This document shows, piece after piece, positions 6,323 to 7,094 of a DNA stretch of 7,094 nt. Source of the stretch: Tidjanibacter sp. (GTDB taxonomy: Bacteria; Bacteroidota; Bacteroidia; Bacteroidales; Rikenellaceae); contig JAFYRC010000047.1 in NCBI GenBank assembly GCA_017547065.1, positions 1 through 7,094 of the forward strand, in the 5' to 3' direction. Under the pieces are notes generated by a model. The model was not told where the DNA came from. It was given only the letters and a program-made list of their open reading frames with translations, and made no database searches. Position 1 is the stretch's first letter, and every line of letters begins with the position of its first letter. The position numbers and the translations under genes were made by a program.

Positions 6323-7094
6323 ATGAGAAGCATAAAAGAGATATTTATTATTGGCAAAGGCCCTTCGAGTAGCCACACTATGGGACCGAAGAAGGCCTCG
6401 ATTAAAATTCGCGATGAGTACCCTAATGCTGCGGCATATCGTGTGACGCTTTATGGCTCGTTGGCCGCTACCGTTAAGGGCCACTTGACCGATATGGCTA
6501 TCAATGAGGTGTTCGAGGGTGTTGCTCCCGTAGAGATTGTTTGGTGCGCACAGCAGTATTTGCCCTACCATCCTAACGCTATGAAGTTCGAGATGCTTGA
6601 CGCCGAGGGCAATGTTACCGATAGCCAAGTTATTTACAGTATTGGCGGTGGAACTATTGTGCTTGAGGGCGAGGAGAATAACGCCAGCGACCACATCTAC
6701 CCTATGACTACCATGAATGAGATTATGGCTTGGTGCAACAAGACGGGTAAGTCGTATTGGGAGTTTGTCTTCGAGAACGAGGGTGAGGAGATTAAAGATT
6801 ACCTCCTTGAGGTGTGGCGCACTATGCGCACAGCTATCGAGAATGGCCTTGCTAACGAGGGCGTATTGCCAGGTGCTTTGCACTTGCGTCGCAAGGCAGC
6901 AAGCTACCACGTTCGTTCGCGTGGCTACAACGGTATTTTGCGTACTCGCGGCATGCTCTTCTCGTATGCCTTGGCTGTGAGCGAGGAGAATGCTTCGGGT
7001 GGCACTATCGTAACTGCTCCAACTTGCGGTTCGTGCGGTATCGTGCCTGCGGTGTTGTACCACTTGCAGAAGGAGTACGACTTCAAGGATGCGC
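6323..7094 (+). CDS. sdaA: L-serine ammonia-lyase (L-serine dehydratase), iron-sulfur type, 5' part
   Basis: Converts L-serine to pyruvate and ammonia using an oxygen-sensitive [4Fe-4S] cluster. The frame is open from the ATG at 6323 to the window edge, giving 257 residues of a protein of roughly 400 or more. The N-terminal beta domain begins with the diagnostic GPSSSHTMGP (13-22), followed by YGSLAATVKGHLTD (44-57) and YSIGGGTIV (105-113). The alpha (catalytic) domain begins before EGVLPGALHLRRKA (179-192) and reaches TAPTCGSCGIVPAVL (231-245). C238 matches the first cluster-ligand cysteine of the E. coli and Legionella enzymes; the remaining two expected cysteines are beyond the edge. The beta domain lacks the longer insertion of E. 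coli SdaA. The start is supported by the family N-terminus and the promoter just upstream; there is no Shine-Dalgarno box. A terminator separates it from the purine operon. Catabolic paralogues (sdaB, tdcG) cannot be told apart here, so the symbol is approximate. Confidence 0.94.
   Translation, partial: MRSIKEIFIIGKGPSSSHTMGPKKASIKIRDEYPNAAAYRVTLYGSLAATVKGHLTDMAINEVFEGVAPVEIVWCAQQYLPYHPNAMKFEMLDAEGNVTDSQVIYSIGGGTIVLEGEENNASDHIYPMTTMNEIMAWCNKTGKSYWEFVFENEGEEIKDYLLEVWRTMRTAIENGLANEGVLPGALHLRRKAASYHVRSRGYNGILRTRGMLFSYALAVSEENASGGTIVTAPTCGSCGIVPAVLYHLQKEYDFKDA

Noticed and set aside
6278..7063. A 261-codon - strand open frame opposite sdaA.
   Set aside because: It overlaps the promoter and the well-conserved sdaA frame, and its translation is without recognisable motifs. 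It is a codon-bias shadow.
1..7094. CRISPR array, insertion sequence, tRNA or phage-like content.
   Set aside because: No spaced repeats, terminal inverted repeats, transposase motifs or cloverleaf-like segments were seen; nearly all sequence is explained by seven core metabolic genes.

Overview
The window is a stretch of a bacterial chromosome carrying the 3' part of a de novo purine biosynthesis operon, followed by the start of a separate gene for L-serine ammonia-lyase. All recognised genes are on the + strand. The most likely source is a member of Bacteroidota, probably order Bacteroidales. None of the six visible starts has a purine-rich Shine-Dalgarno box; the intergenic starts follow A/T-rich leaders. 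The one clear promoter-like element is TATCTTTG, which fits the Bacteroidota -7 consensus TAnnTTTG. The mid-range GC of the genes and frequent TCG serine codons would suit a Rikenellaceae/Alistipes-like member, but that narrower placement is a guess.

Layout: purM (1-603, 5' part cut off by the window edge), purN (603-1166), purH (1174-2703), purD (2741-3997), folD (4016-4867) and purB (4881-6179). Junctions run from a 1-nt overlap to a 37-nt gap, and I see no internal promoter or terminator, so these genes are read as one transcription unit. A strong intrinsic terminator (6201-6234) closes the operon. After an A/T-rich spacer with a -7 box (6290-6297), sdaA starts at 6323 and runs off the right edge.

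How the genes work together: PurD makes GAR (glycinamide ribonucleotide), PurN formylates it, PurM closes the imidazole ring to AIR (aminoimidazole ribonucleotide), PurB releases fumarate from SAICAR (and later from adenylosuccinate), and PurH performs the last two steps to IMP. PurN and PurH both consume 10-formyl-tetrahydrofolate, which FolD makes, so the operon carries its own one-carbon supply. The other pathway steps (PurF, PurL/PurS/PurQ, PurE/PurK, PurC, PurA) are not in the window.

I found no mobile element, CRISPR array, RNA gene or unknown system; gene content is ordinary core metabolism. The most notable non-routine observation is a sharp change in synonymous codon use inside purB near 5285-5450. 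AGG arginine codons and CCC proline codons are common before it and absent or rare after it, which suggests a recombination or assembly junction. Smaller points are a Bacillus-type short PurB, an E-to-C change in the PurD N-terminal loop, and a GAGTAG repeat cluster leading into the operon terminator.
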